Below are positions 34,265 through 42,779 of a DNA stretch of 64,000 nucleotides, one piece after another. Every line of letters starts with the position of its first letter. The first letter of the stretch is position 1. Origin of the DNA: Parasedimentitalea huanghaiensis (GTDB lineage Bacteria; Pseudomonadota; Alphaproteobacteria; Rhodobacterales; Rhodobacteraceae); contig NZ_WQLV01000002.1 in the NCBI RefSeq assembly GCF_009753675.1, forward strand, positions 186,001 to 250,000, in the 5' to 3' direction. Both the position numbers and the translations under genes were made by a program. Under the pieces are notes generated by a model. The model worked only from the letters and a program-made list of their open reading frames with translations. It was not told the DNA's origin and did not search any database.

Positions 34265-34411
34265 TTAGCTGACAGCCCCCAGAGCCGGGGTCTGTAGTGC
34301 CCGGCGCGACCGAAACACCCATTTCCATGCGCTGCGCATCATTTGACCGCGTTCAGCATGTGCACGAGCGATGGCATCCCGGGTGGCAGCATTGGCGCTA
34401 TATTCCAGCAT
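34265..34411 (-). CDS. 48-residue basic peptide divergent from the LysR gene
   Basis: ATG 34411 has a good AAGGAGAG ribosome-binding site. The product is 48 residues, helical and basic in its second half (RSAWKWVFRSRRALQ), with an acidic/alanine-rich start (MLEYSANAATRDAIARAHAERG). It has no signal peptide. The amphipathic, Trp-rich, Arg-rich part could contact membrane or nucleic acid. The gene lies in the 387-bp gap between phaB and the LysR regulator and is transcribed away from the latter, so it is a plausible target. No known family was recognised. Confidence 0.65.
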   Translation of the reverse strand: MLEYSANAATRDAIARAHAERGQMMRSAWKWVFRSRRALQTPALGAVS

Positions 34412-34522
34412 TTCAGCTCTCCTTCGGTTCAGGTCAAATTATCTGCACCCAACATGGACTTTACTCACAAAAGCTACAAACGAGACTTTTCATATGTTCA
34501 GTTAAGTATTACTTGTGTGAAA

Positions 34523-35470
34523 ATGTCTGAACGCCTCCCCCCACTTACTGCGCTACGTGCCTTCGATGCTGCAGCACGCCACATGTCGTTTTCACGTGCA
34601 GCCGACGAGCTAAACGTGACCCCTGCAGCCCTTTCTTTTCAGATCAAATCGCTGGAGGAACACCTCGGGCAACCATTATTCCACCGATTAAACCGGGCGG
34701 TTGAGCTGACCGAAGCTGGTAAAGCACTGGCGCCAGGCGCATCAGAAGGGTTTCAAACTCTGGCCGCCGCATGGACTGCAACACGCCGCCTGCAAGACAA
34801 TACCAACTTGACCGTGACAGCAGGCCCGGCCTTGACCGCAAAATGGTTTGCACCTCGCCTGTATGAATTTGCCCGCGCCCATCCAGAAATTGATCTGCGG
34901 TTTTCCGCAACGCTGCGCATGGTGGACCTGACACGTGATGATGTTGACGTGGCAATCCGGTTTGGCGACGGCGAGGATAAGGACCTATACAGCGTCCCGG
35001 TCCGCAATGAATGGCTGACCCCCGCAATGTCGCCGGAACTGGCAGCCACATTTCCCACCCCAGAGAACCTGAAAGAGGCTCCACTTATCTTCGACGATTC
35101 GATTAGCTTTCTGCGACCCTGCTGCGATTGGCCAACTTGGTTTCGGGCAGTAGGCATTGATCACACACCCGTGCACGGCACGCATTTTTCAAATGCCGAT
35201 CACGCCGTTGACGCCGCTATCGCCGGAGCCGGCGTGGTTTTGGGACGCCGCGCAATGATCGTTAAAGATCTGGCCGAGGGTCGGCTTGTCGCGCCATTCA
35301 AAACAGCCATCGAAACTAACGGACGGTTCCGGTTCCTATGCCTGCCCGGTGCCGAGACGCGTCCAAAAGTAGCTGCGTTCCGTGATTGGTTTCTTGCTGA
35401 AATCGATAAAACGGCCCATATCTCGGATGAGTTCAACATCATCCCTGTCGAGGATATCCCCCCCGTATGA
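34523..35470 (+). CDS. LysR family regulator (GcvA-like)
   Basis: This encodes 315 residues from ATG 34523; the open frame upstream overlaps the divergent peptide's promoter and is unlikely. The N-terminal winged helix (PPLTALRAFDAAARHMSFSRAADELNVTPAALSFQIKSLEEHLG) is GcvA-type. The effector domain follows with DVDVAIRFGDG and AGAGVVLGRRAM. The effector is unknown. Its stop overlaps the start of the DMT exporter (ATGA), so the two genes are cotranscribed. I infer that the regulator controls the exporter and possibly the small divergent peptide. Confidence 0.9.
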   Translation: MSERLPPLTALRAFDAAARHMSFSRAADELNVTPAALSFQIKSLEEHLGQPLFHRLNRAVELTEAGKALAPGASEGFQTLAAAWTATRRLQDNTNLTVTAGPALTAKWFAPRLYEFARAHPEIDLRFSATLRMVDLTRDDVDVAIRFGDGEDKDLYSVPVRNEWLTPAMSPELAATFPTPENLKEAPLIFDDSISFLRPCCDWPTWFRAVGIDHTPVHGTHFSNADHAVDAAIAGAGVVLGRRAMIVKDLAEGRLVAPFKTAIETNGRFRFLCLPGAETRPKVAAFRDWFLAEIDKTAHISDEFNIIPVEDIPPV

Positions 35471-36366
35471 CCAGATCCAAGGCTACCGCTGTAGGCTTTG
35501 TCGCAGTATTGCTGTGGGCTCTGTTGGCCCTGCTAACCGTTGGGTCAGCCCCGACGCCTCCGCTTTTATTGAACGCGATCTGTTTTAGTGTTGGTGGTAC
35601 TTTGGGACTAATTTGGACTGCCGCCAGTGGCAAGCTGGGGCAGCTGCGCAACGTGTCATGGAAGATCTATGTCTTTGGCACCGTTGGGCTCTTTGGCTAT
35701 CATGCCCTATATTTCTCGGCCTTGCGGCTCGCCCCCGCAGCCGAGGCTGGTTTGATCGCCTATCTGTGGCCCTTGCTGATTGTTCTTATGTCAGGATTAC
35801 TGCCCGGCGAGACCCTTCGGCGCGGACATTTAGTCGGTGCAGGGCTCGGGTTTGCAGGGGCGGCAACCATCATCGCTGGCGGTGGTACAGGGTTTCAGGT
35901 GCAATACCTGCCCGGGTATGGCTTGGCTCTCTTGTGTGCGCTGACCTGGTCTGGATATTCGGTTGTCTCCAGACTTGTGGGCAGCGCTCCAACAAGTTCT
36001 GTCGCCGTGTTCTGCGTTGCAACTGCTATCGCATCCTGGGGGTTGCACTTTGCTCTCGAAGACACAGTCTGGCCCGTGGGGGCCTTGGGTTGGACTTCAA
36101 CGCTGCTGTTGGGGCTGGGCCCCGTGGGTTTGGCGTTTTACGTTTGGGACATTGGTGTAAAACAAGGCGATATTCAGATGTTGGGCACCAGTTCGTACAG
36201 TGCACCTCTGTTATCAACTTTGGTTCTGGTTTTAGCAGGAATAGCAGCCCCATCCTGGGGGTTGGCTTTGGCGGCAGCCCTAATCACTGCGGGCGCGGTA
36301 ATTGCTGCAAGATCCAGCGCAGCAACGTCACGACGCGATGCATCCAACACGTCGGGCAAGGGATAG
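35467..36366 (+). CDS. DMT/EamA family exporter (YddG-like)
   Basis: This 299-residue membrane protein has about ten helices in two EamA repeats. N-terminal VGFVAVLLWALLALLTVGSAPTPP and LRLAPAAEAGLIAYLWPLLIVLMSGLLPGE resemble the aromatic amino-acid exporter YddG. The second repeat contains GYSVVSRLVG and YVWDIGVKQGD. It likely exports amino acids or metabolites; the substrate is uncertain. Its ATG overlaps the LysR stop by four bases. Confidence 0.85.
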   Translation: MTRSKATAVGFVAVLLWALLALLTVGSAPTPPLLLNAICFSVGGTLGLIWTAASGKLGQLRNVSWKIYVFGTVGLFGYHALYFSALRLAPAAEAGLIAYLWPLLIVLMSGLLPGETLRRGHLVGAGLGFAGAATIIAGGGTGFQVQYLPGYGLALLCALTWSGYSVVSRLVGSAPTSSVAVFCVATAIASWGLHFALEDTVWPVGALGWTSTLLLGLGPVGLAFYVWDIGVKQGDIQMLGTSSYSAPLLSTLVLVLAGIAAPSWGLALAAALITAGAVIAARSSAATSRRDASNTSGKG

Positions 36367-36390
36367 CGGTGTCGATTTACCGGATTGGGC

Positions 36391-36406
36391 GGGGCCAAAC
36401 GGCCCC
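36391..36406. terminator. Short GC hairpin between convergent genes
   Basis: GGGGCC-AAAC-GGCCCC is a perfect 6-bp stem, 24 bp after the exporter stop and 13 bp before the end of the DUF465 gene. It is likely a transcript-end structure. Confidence 0.5.
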
Positions 36407-36419
36407 TACCCGCGTCTCG

Positions 36420-36596
36420 TCAGGTCAGTTCGACTTGTGACAGGCGTTCGATCTCTTCCTTGAGTTTCAGCTTCTGCTTTTTCATCTCGGCAATTTCGAG
36501 CCCGTCCGTACTGGGTGCGCGTTGCGCAACATCCACTTCATCACTCAGGTGCTCGTGCTTCTTTTTCAGTTCAACCAGATGCGAGCTGATGCTCAT
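36420..36596 (-). CDS. DUF465 (YdcH) small coiled-coil protein
   Basis: This encodes 58 residues from ATG 36596, with a strong AAGGAGG site. It is an all-helical, charged hairpin (SSHLVELKKKHEHLSDEVD ... EIAEMKKQKLKLKEEIERLS), matching DUF465 along its full length. The proline-containing turn (QRAPSTDG) separates the two helices. The family is widespread in proteobacteria and has no settled function. The gene is monocistronic; a 152-bp gap to the next gene on the same strand holds nothing I can support. Confidence 0.88.
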   Translation of the reverse strand: MSISSHLVELKKKHEHLSDEVDVAQRAPSTDGLEIAEMKKQKLKLKEEIERLSQVELT

Positions 36597-36748
36597 GGCA
36601 ATCCTCCTTAAGAGCTAAGTTTGCCTGACAAGTGGACCACAAGATTAGACATCTGTCACGCTGCAGACGCATTCATTTGTCATGAAACTGTTGCTTTCGG
36701 CCAGTTTATGCCTGTCGCCCAACCCAAATTGGCAAAGGGACGCCCAGC

Positions 36749-37522
36749 TTACCGCGACCTCGGCCAATCCAGCGCAGCCCCCTTGCGCAGGATGTTCGCT
36801 ATACAGGGTCGATAGCTATCCCCATCCGCCTCGTGACGGTCGCCCTCATGCAGGATCAGCGGTGCATGCAAGCGAAATGCGGCGCGACCTGACTTGCGGG
36901 CGCGCAGGATCAACAGCTCGGGTGCACGTCCAACCCGTGCGGCAAGCGGCAGCACCTCGATCGAACCCAATCGGCTATCACAGGCCATCAACATTTCAGG
37001 CAGTCGATCTACACGCTGGATCATGTGCAGAAATCCCTGCGGGGCCAAACGCCTTGCGGCAACTTCAATCCATTGCGCCAAGGGAGTCTGCTCTCCCAGG
37101 GCGGTGGCCCGTCCTAAATTCGCCGAAGAACTATGGGCGCCGCGCGCATAATAGGGAGGATTGGCAAGAACATGATCAAATTGGCGCTGACGCAGATCAT
37201 CAGGCAGCCCGGCCAAATCGCCCTCCACCACCTTGATCACAATTTTGTTCTCAGTGCCATTGCGACGGGCCAGTTGGGCATAGCTGGATTGCAGTTCAAC
37301 ACCGGTAAGATCGATACCGGGAACACGCGCGCCAAGACACAACAAAACCTGCCCCGCACCACAGCCCAGTTCAAGAATACGCTGCCCGCTACGCGCCGGA
37401 ACGCTTGCTGCCAGCAACACTGGGTCAACACCTGCACGATATCCGTCTTTGGGTTGCCACAAACGCAACTGCCCCCCAAGGAAGTCGTTGCAGCTTAGTG
37501 CGCTATCCTCAAATTCACTCAT
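36749..37522 (-). CDS. N6-adenine methyltransferase, TrmN6-like
   Basis: This 257-residue SAM-dependent methyltransferase has motif I ILELGCGAGQVLLCLG, acidic motif II (LTGVELQ) and catalytic motif IV NPPYY, which is typical of amino-methyltransferases on adenine or glutamine. Length and the DxxRAGVDPVLLAA start match the family around tRNA1(Val) A37 N6-methyltransferase. The substrate is therefore probably tRNA or rRNA, not DNA. The start ATG overlaps the stop of the DUF2007 gene (ATGA), giving tight coupling. Confidence 0.85.
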   Translation of the reverse strand: MSEFEDSALSCNDFLGGQLRLWQPKDGYRAGVDPVLLAASVPARSGQRILELGCGAGQVLLCLGARVPGIDLTGVELQSSYAQLARRNGTENKIVIKVVEGDLAGLPDDLRQRQFDHVLANPPYYARGAHSSSANLGRATALGEQTPLAQWIEVAARRLAPQGFLHMIQRVDRLPEMLMACDSRLGSIEVLPLAARVGRAPELLILRARKSGRAAFRLHAPLILHEGDRHEADGDSYRPCIANILRKGAALDWPRSR

Positions 37523-37734
37523 CGTCCCAGTGGGATTTCATTGTCAAGCATCACCCGCTCGGCGGCCGCATGATCGTCAACACGCACCATCAGACGGCGT
37601 GGAAAAATACCAATGCCACCTTCAAGGATGCTCATATTTACGTCCACCTGAAAGCAGTCTATATCCTCCCCCTGAAGAAGGGCGGAGGCAAAGGCCATGA
37701 TGGTCGGGTCGGTGCTGCGCAGAAGTTCCTTCAT
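37519..37734 (-). CDS. DUF2007 domain protein
   Basis: This encodes 71 residues: MKELLRSTDPTIMAFASALLQG, then CFQVDVNMSILEGGIG and the C-terminal strand RRLMVRVDDHAAAERV. It is a compact alpha/beta fold matching DUF2007, annotated as a putative signal-transducing protein. Its ribosome site is weak. It overlaps the methyltransferase downstream and diverges from the polyprenyl synthase gene 57 bp away. This trio is conserved in many alphaproteobacteria as I recall. Confidence 0.8.
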   Translation of the reverse strand: MKELLRSTDPTIMAFASALLQGEDIDCFQVDVNMSILEGGIGIFPRRLMVRVDDHAAAERVMLDNEIPLGR

Positions 37735-37791
37735 AAGATGGGATCTAAGGGCAAGCTTGGTAAAATGTCGAGCCTTGCAATCGGGAATATG

Positions 37792-38790
37792 ATGAACCAG
37801 AGCATGGCACAAAAGCCGCACGAACAATTGGCGGCCACCCTGAGCGATGAAATGGATGCAGTGAATACACTGATCCGCACCCGGATGGCCTCCAAACACG
37901 CCCCGCGCATCCCCGAGGTTACGGCGCATTTGGTTGAGGCGGGCGGCAAGCGGTTGCGGCCGATGTTGACGCTGGCCGCGGCCAAAATGTGTGGCTACGA
38001 CGGTGAGCACCACTTAAAGTTGGCTGCCACGGTTGAGTTCATTCACACGGCAACCCTACTGCATGATGATGTCGTGGATGAAAGCGGCCAACGCCGAGGT
38101 CGCCCCACCGCCAATCTGCTGTGGGACAACAAATCTTCGGTTCTGGTCGGCGACTACCTGTTCTCTCGCAGTTTCCAGCTGATGGTCGAAACCGGGTCTT
38201 TGCAGGTGCTGGACATTCTGGCCAATGCCTCGGCCACCATTGCTGAAGGTGAAGTGCTGCAGATGACCGCGGCCCAGGACTTGAAGACGGGTGAAGACAT
38301 CTATCTGCAAGTGGTCCGCGGTAAGACCGCAGCGCTGTTTTCAGCAGCCACCGAAGTAGGCGGGGTGATTGCCGGGGCTGATGATGCGCAGGTCAAGGCC
38401 CTGTTCGACTACGGTGACGCGCTGGGAATTGCATTTCAAATTGCAGATGACCTGCTGGACTATCAGGGCGATGCCAAGGCCACCGGCAAAAACGTCGGCG
38501 ATGACTTCCGCGAACGCAAGCTGACATTGCCAGTGATCAAAGCTGTTTCGCAGGCCACTGATGAAGAGCGTGAATTCTGGAAACGTACCATCGAGAAGGG
38601 CCGTCAGGAAGACGGAGATCTGGAGCACGCCCTAGAACTGATGGATAAGTACGGAACTTTGGCGGCAACGCGAGATGATGCCCATGGCTGGGCCAACAAG
38701 GCCAAAGACGCGCTGAGCGTTTTACCAAAGCACCCCATTCGGCAGATGCTGCACGATCTGGCAGATTATGTAGTTGCACGGCTAAATTGA
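37792..38790 (+). CDS. ispB: Polyprenyl diphosphate synthase
   Basis: This encodes 332 residues from ATG 37792; in-frame ATGs at 37789 and 37765 are alternatives, and none has a strong site. The first Asp-rich motif is LLHDDVVDES and the second is DDLLDYQ, with GGKRLRP and the GD..F catalytic elements between. Such enzymes extend farnesyl diphosphate with isopentenyl units to make the ubiquinone side chain, in this group most often C50. Chain length cannot be read confidently. The gene symbol is by family; octaprenyl or decaprenyl specificity is not determined. Confidence 0.9.
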   Translation: MNQSMAQKPHEQLAATLSDEMDAVNTLIRTRMASKHAPRIPEVTAHLVEAGGKRLRPMLTLAAAKMCGYDGEHHLKLAATVEFIHTATLLHDDVVDESGQRRGRPTANLLWDNKSSVLVGDYLFSRSFQLMVETGSLQVLDILANASATIAEGEVLQMTAAQDLKTGEDIYLQVVRGKTAALFSAATEVGGVIAGADDAQVKALFDYGDALGIAFQIADDLLDYQGDAKATGKNVGDDFRERKLTLPVIKAVSQATDEEREFWKRTIEKGRQEDGDLEHALELMDKYGTLAATRDDAHGWANKAKDALSVLPKHPIRQMLHDLADYVVARLN

Positions 38791-38792
38791 GG

Positions 38793-38870
38793 GGGCTTAC
38801 AGGGGGCTCTGCCCCCTCTTGACCCGATGGGTCAATTCACCCCCGGAGTATTTTTGACAAAAAGAAGCGT
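38793..38870. repeat. GC-rich intergenic repeat (type B, copy 2, inverted)
   Basis: GGGGGCTCTGCCCCCT hairpin (38804-38819), then the TTGACCC-GAT-GGGTCAA palindrome (38819-38835), then CACCCCCGGAGTATTTTTGAC. This is the reverse orientation of the element at 9310. The TTGACCC/GGGTCAA dyad and the terminal CCCCGGAGTATTTTT signature are typical of an element I recall from many Roseobacter genomes. It may also end the ispB transcript. Confidence 0.65.
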
Positions 38871-38882
38871 GGGGTTTGGGAA

Positions 38883-39644
38883 TTGAATACAGCGCTTCGA
38901 GACAGGATTGAACGTGAGAGCGGCTGCTCGGGACAGGACCTGTCCGGTTTTGACTTTGAGTGGGTCCATGGCGAGGACGAGCTGTCGTTTAATGATTGCA
39001 CAGTGCGTGACACCCGGATCAAGGGGGATACCCTGATTGCCAGCAGTTGGAACAACTGCAAGTTCATCAACTGTGAATTTAACGGCGCCAACCTAAGGGA
39101 CTCCCGATTTGAAGGATCTGTGTTCTTTGAGGGGGCAACCGCCAGCGCCACCGCGTTTCGCTATTGCGACTTGGGCCGTGCGAAGTTTTCAAACTGCAAT
39201 ATGGCAATAATCAAGATTAGCGGCTGCGAAGGCTATGATCTATCGTTTGACGACTGCCAGATGCGGGGAGTGGAGATTGAGAACACCAAGTTTGTGCAGA
39301 CGGCGGGCAGGCGGAAGTTTGGAACCGTGCGGTTTAAAACCTGCCAATTGGCGGATGCCATATTTGACAAGCTAGACCTGACCGCCTGCAGGTTTGACGA
39401 CTGCGATCTGTCCTACGCCACGTTTCAACGGTCACGACTGGTCAATGCGGTAATGCGCGACTGCAATCTGCTTGGCCTTGAAGTAACAGACGCGAATTTC
39501 GCCGGAGCGGATCTGCGTGGGAGTGATCTGGATGGATTTCAGCTGTCTGATCTGAACAGCCACGCCGGCATGATGGTCTCTGCGGGGCAACAACATCATT
39601 TGCTGGGTAGTCTTGGCATTGACGTGTCGCCGGATGGCAGTTGA
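38883..39644 (+). CDS. Pentapeptide-repeat protein
   Basis: This encodes 253 residues, apparently from TTG 38883 with a GGGG-rich leader; no ATG fits. Tandem A(D/N)Lxx-type repeats run from about 30 to 220 (NNCKFINCEFNGANLRDSRF, DLTACRFDDCDLSYATF, ANFAGADLRGSDLDG). They form a right-handed quadrilateral beta helix. Some such proteins mimic DNA and protect gyrase (Qnr), but that is not demonstrated here. Cysteines recur at repeat positions. It stands 8 bp from the end of convergent ispE. Confidence 0.85.
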   Translation: MNTALRDRIERESGCSGQDLSGFDFEWVHGEDELSFNDCTVRDTRIKGDTLIASSWNNCKFINCEFNGANLRDSRFEGSVFFEGATASATAFRYCDLGRAKFSNCNMAIIKISGCEGYDLSFDDCQMRGVEIENTKFVQTAGRRKFGTVRFKTCQLADAIFDKLDLTACRFDDCDLSYATFQRSRLVNAVMRDCNLLGLEVTDANFAGADLRGSDLDGFQLSDLNSHAGMMVSAGQQHHLLGSLGIDVSPDGS

Positions 39645-39652
39645 GCTGATCG

Positions 39653-40474
39653 TTAGCTCAACTCGGTTGCGACGCACCACCATTCGGGATTCGCGGATCC
39701 GACTTCATAAGCAGCATGATGGGCCGCTTTCATTGTTGGATAAAGTGCAAAACAGGTTGCCCCGGACCCCGACATACGCGCAAGCATCACGTTTCCTGTG
39801 CAGTTTAAATCTGCCAACACTTGGTCAATCTGACGCGCAATCGCAGCGGCGGGAACCTGCAGATCATTGCGTTGCTCGGACAACCAGTCTGCAACGTCCG
39901 CTGGGGTGGCAAAATCGGGGATGTGCAACGGCATTGGCGGATTGTCACGCCGTGCCATTGCAGAGAAAACACCGCCCGTTGGGACATGAACACCGGGGTT
40001 GACCAAGACTGCGGGTAGTTTTGGCAGCTCAACCGGGCTGATCTGCTCGCCGATCCCCTGCATCCGCGCCGCCCGTGCAGCCATACAAACAGGGATATCG
40101 GCCCCCAGCGAAATCGGGAGTTCTTCCGCGACCTCCACACCCTGTGCAGAAAGAGCGTTTAGGACTGCAGCAGCATCAGACGATCCGCCACCAATGCCAG
40201 CCCCATGAGGTAATGCTTTGTCCAAACCTATCCGACCGGACCAGCCTGCGCCTTCGGCCGCCTTCCAGACCAGATTGCGCCGGTCTGTTGGAACCCCATC
40301 TGCAAATTCGCCTGTGACCTTGATCGACAGATTATCTTGCGGCGACATCACAATCTGATCCCCCACATCCGCAAAGACCACCAAACTGTCGAGCAAATGG
40401 TACCCGTCGCCCCGCTGGCCGGTCACATGCAGTGTCAGATTAATCTTGGCCGGCGCAAAGACCTTAACCGTCAT
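39653..40474 (-). CDS. ispE: 4-diphosphocytidyl-2-C-methyl-D-erythritol kinase
   Basis: This 273-residue GHMP kinase of the MEP isoprenoid pathway phosphorylates CDP-methylerythritol. FAPAKINLTLHVTGQRGDGYH is the N-terminal substrate motif. The ATP-binding motif is PHGAGIGGGSSDAAA, and the C-terminal glycine motif is ARMSGSGATCFALY. The start overlaps the end of the upstream TPR gene by 11 bp. A coupled operon with that gene is likely. Confidence 0.95.
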   Translation of the reverse strand: MTVKVFAPAKINLTLHVTGQRGDGYHLLDSLVVFADVGDQIVMSPQDNLSIKVTGEFADGVPTDRRNLVWKAAEGAGWSGRIGLDKALPHGAGIGGGSSDAAAVLNALSAQGVEVAEELPISLGADIPVCMAARAARMQGIGEQISPVELPKLPAVLVNPGVHVPTGGVFSAMARRDNPPMPLHIPDFATPADVADWLSEQRNDLQVPAAAIARQIDQVLADLNCTGNVMLARMSGSGATCFALYPTMKAAHHAAYEVGSANPEWWCVATELS

Positions 40475-42185
40475 TGGCCAGTTTCAATGGCTCTTCGCCT
40501 TCTTCAGCTAGAACCTCATCCAGGCCAATTTCTAGCTTACGGCGGATGCGGTCAGGATCAGCTTCGCTGTCAGTGTCTTCGGGATCAACAAAGGACAGCG
40601 CTCGCTTCCACTGAAATTCCGCCTCCAGATAGCGGCCCACAGCCCAGAACACATCGCCAAGATGATCGTTGACCACAGCATCTACGGGCATCAACTCAAC
40701 CGCCTGCTCCATATGGCTTACGGCCTCATCGTAGCGGCCCAGACGATACAGCACCCAGCCGAGTGAATCGACGATATAGCCCGACTCGGGTCGTGCAGCG
40801 ACGGCACGTTCGATCATTTCAAGCGCCTCGTCCAACTTGATCTGCTTTTCAACCAGCGAGTAGCCCAGATAGTTCAAAACTTCGGGGCGATCCGGGTTCA
40901 GCACCAATGCTGCACGAAAATCTGCCTCTGCCCGGTCCCATTGATCCAACCGCTCCAGACTGATTCCACGCGCATAAAGCAGGAACCAATTGGCCGCGTT
41001 GTGTTGATCCAAGTAGGTCATCGCACTGTCATATGCAGTAACCGCAGCCGCATAGTTTTCCTGTTGCCGCTGCAGATCTCCCAGTGCGGAATAAACGGTT
41101 GGCTGAGCAGGGAATTCACGGATCAGCTGTTCGAGAACCTCGATCGCAGCGTCAGGTTTTGCAGCCCGGCGCAGCGCCTCGGCACGGCCCATTTCGGCGG
41201 CATGATAATCAGGGTGACCAACTGGCACTTGTTTATAAGTTGCAACCGACAATTCATACCGCCCTAAATTGTCCAGCAGATCTGCGCTTAGAAGCACTGA
41301 ATCCACGTGGGTTGGGCTCAGCGCGCTGGCCATACGGGCGTAAATTAGAACGTATTCATCCGCCGCTTCACCACTAAGTGCGGAGGCAACGGTATAGAAC
41401 ACTTCGGCAATGCCATCCGTGACCGTGGGGGTATGAGTAAAGGGCAGAGTTTCGTCTGCGGTAAGACGATCAAAGAGATTGGACAGCCCCGGATCCAACT
41501 GCGTACCAAAAGCATTTTCTAATGTGGCAAGCGCTTGTTCGTTACGACCCAGTTGCGAGAGGATTTGCACCCGAGCCAACGCAGCACGGCGCGTTATCAG
41601 TGTCAGCCGACCATCGTTGGCCGCAAACATTGCTTCTGCCGCCTCGTAGTCCCCGACAGATGCCAATGCCAACGCACGGTGGTACTGCGCAAACATCCGC
41701 AGCCCCTCGTCTTCGCCAACACTGTCAAACTGTGCCAATGCCTCGGCGACCGAGCCAGCCCCTAAAAGAGCCCAACCCATCATCAATCCGTCGACCAATG
41801 GGCCAATGCCCTGTGTCACCAAATCGCGATCCAGCAGCGATTGATAGTCCTGAGCCTGACTGAAGCCGCCCGCCATTACTATATTGGCAACCTGGCTGCT
41901 GACATTTTCATCCCACATCCGCTGCGCGACAGGTAATGCTCGGCGCAATTCACCCAGCGCCAGTTTGGAAAACACCACGCTTTCCATCAACACCACATTT
42001 CCCGAATCACGCACCAGCGCTCGGGTGTAATAGTCTGCTGCAGCAGAAAAATCGTTGTCAAATGTGGCAGCACGGCCCGCCAAATAGGCCCCGGCTGGTT
42101 CTTGCGAAACGGCCGGAGTCACCGGTCCAAATGCCATAGAAAGGGCCAGAGCCGCCGTTGCGGCGCGTCGGAATGGGAAAGTCAC
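40464..42185 (-). CDS. Exported tetratricopeptide-repeat protein
   Basis: This 573-residue protein has a signal peptide (residues about 1-27: RRAATAALALSMAFG ... VSQ). About ten TPR-like helical pairs follow. The clearest are TVYSALGDLQRQQENYAAAVTAYDSAM, AEADFRAALVLNPDRPEVLNYLGYSLVE and YIVDSLGWVLYRLGRYDEAVSHMEQAV. The C-terminus is acidic. TPRs serve as protein-binding scaffolds, probably here in the periplasm or at the outer membrane. The gene overlaps ispE. The specific partner is unknown. Confidence 0.85.
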   Translation of the reverse strand: MTFPFRRAATAALALSMAFGPVTPAVSQEPAGAYLAGRAATFDNDFSAAADYYTRALVRDSGNVVLMESVVFSKLALGELRRALPVAQRMWDENVSSQVANIVMAGGFSQAQDYQSLLDRDLVTQGIGPLVDGLMMGWALLGAGSVAEALAQFDSVGEDEGLRMFAQYHRALALASVGDYEAAEAMFAANDGRLTLITRRAALARVQILSQLGRNEQALATLENAFGTQLDPGLSNLFDRLTADETLPFTHTPTVTDGIAEVFYTVASALSGEAADEYVLIYARMASALSPTHVDSVLLSADLLDNLGRYELSVATYKQVPVGHPDYHAAEMGRAEALRRAAKPDAAIEVLEQLIREFPAQPTVYSALGDLQRQQENYAAAVTAYDSAMTYLDQHNAANWFLLYARGISLERLDQWDRAEADFRAALVLNPDRPEVLNYLGYSLVEKQIKLDEALEMIERAVAARPESGYIVDSLGWVLYRLGRYDEAVSHMEQAVELMPVDAVVNDHLGDVFWAVGRYLEAEFQWKRALSFVDPEDTDSEADPDRIRRKLEIGLDEVLAEEGEEPLKLANDG

Positions 42186-42334
42186 CGGATCGAATGCCTC
42201 GCTGCTATAGGTTTTTTACTAAGCTAGGCGCTCAGGACTAAGGACGCAATGGTGCGAGGCGCTCCGCCGCCTTGTTGCACGAATTTTTGCTTATCATGGT
42301 AAACTTTTGACGGCTGGCTGAGATCGCAAAAAAG

Positions 42335-42619
42335 TTAGGCATTGCGAATGGTGAAACGAAGTATCCCCAGGATTATTAGTCCAATAGGAACCCAAAGAAA
42401 GACACCCAACAGGTAAAATCCGAGAGACCATAATGGATAGATATATTCGCCGACATCTGCGCCGAATACCATACATTCTTCTGGACCTTTAGCCCGAATC
42501 TTGCAGCCGCTCGCTTGGGCAACCTGGGCAACCAAAAAACCAATCACCCAAAGCCCTGCAGGCCAGAAAACTATTAGCAGCGTCAGAAAACCAGATAGTT
42601 CACCACGCTTTTTAGGCAT
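42335..42619 (-). CDS. Small two-helix membrane protein
   Basis: This 94-residue protein has hydrophobic helices at about 9-33 (LSGFLTLLIVFWPAGLWVIGFLVAQV) and 62-88 (LWSLGFYLLGVFLWVPIGLIILGIL). The loop between them contains two cysteines (GCKIRAKGPEECMVFG) that could form a disulphide if exported. No strong ribosome site is visible. The flanking DNA is AT-rich. No family is recognised. Confidence 0.55.
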   Translation of the reverse strand: MPKKRGELSGFLTLLIVFWPAGLWVIGFLVAQVAQASGCKIRAKGPEECMVFGADVGEYIYPLWSLGFYLLGVFLWVPIGLIILGILRFTIRNA

Positions 42620-42779
42620 GTCAATTGTACCTGTTGCCTGAATAATTTAGAGAGCAATCATTTAGTTCAGACAAACATTACAACACAGTTTATCTTTAAG
42701 CCAAGACCATAACCAAGTTACCAAAAAACATGCTCCACCCGACCGCGCAAAGCGCGATCGGAACGGATAATTTATAGGC

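Noticed and set aside
38883-39644. Quinolone-resistance (Qnr) function for the pentapeptide protein
   Set aside because: The repeat fold alone does not show gyrase protection, and Qnr-specific loops cannot be confirmed by eye.
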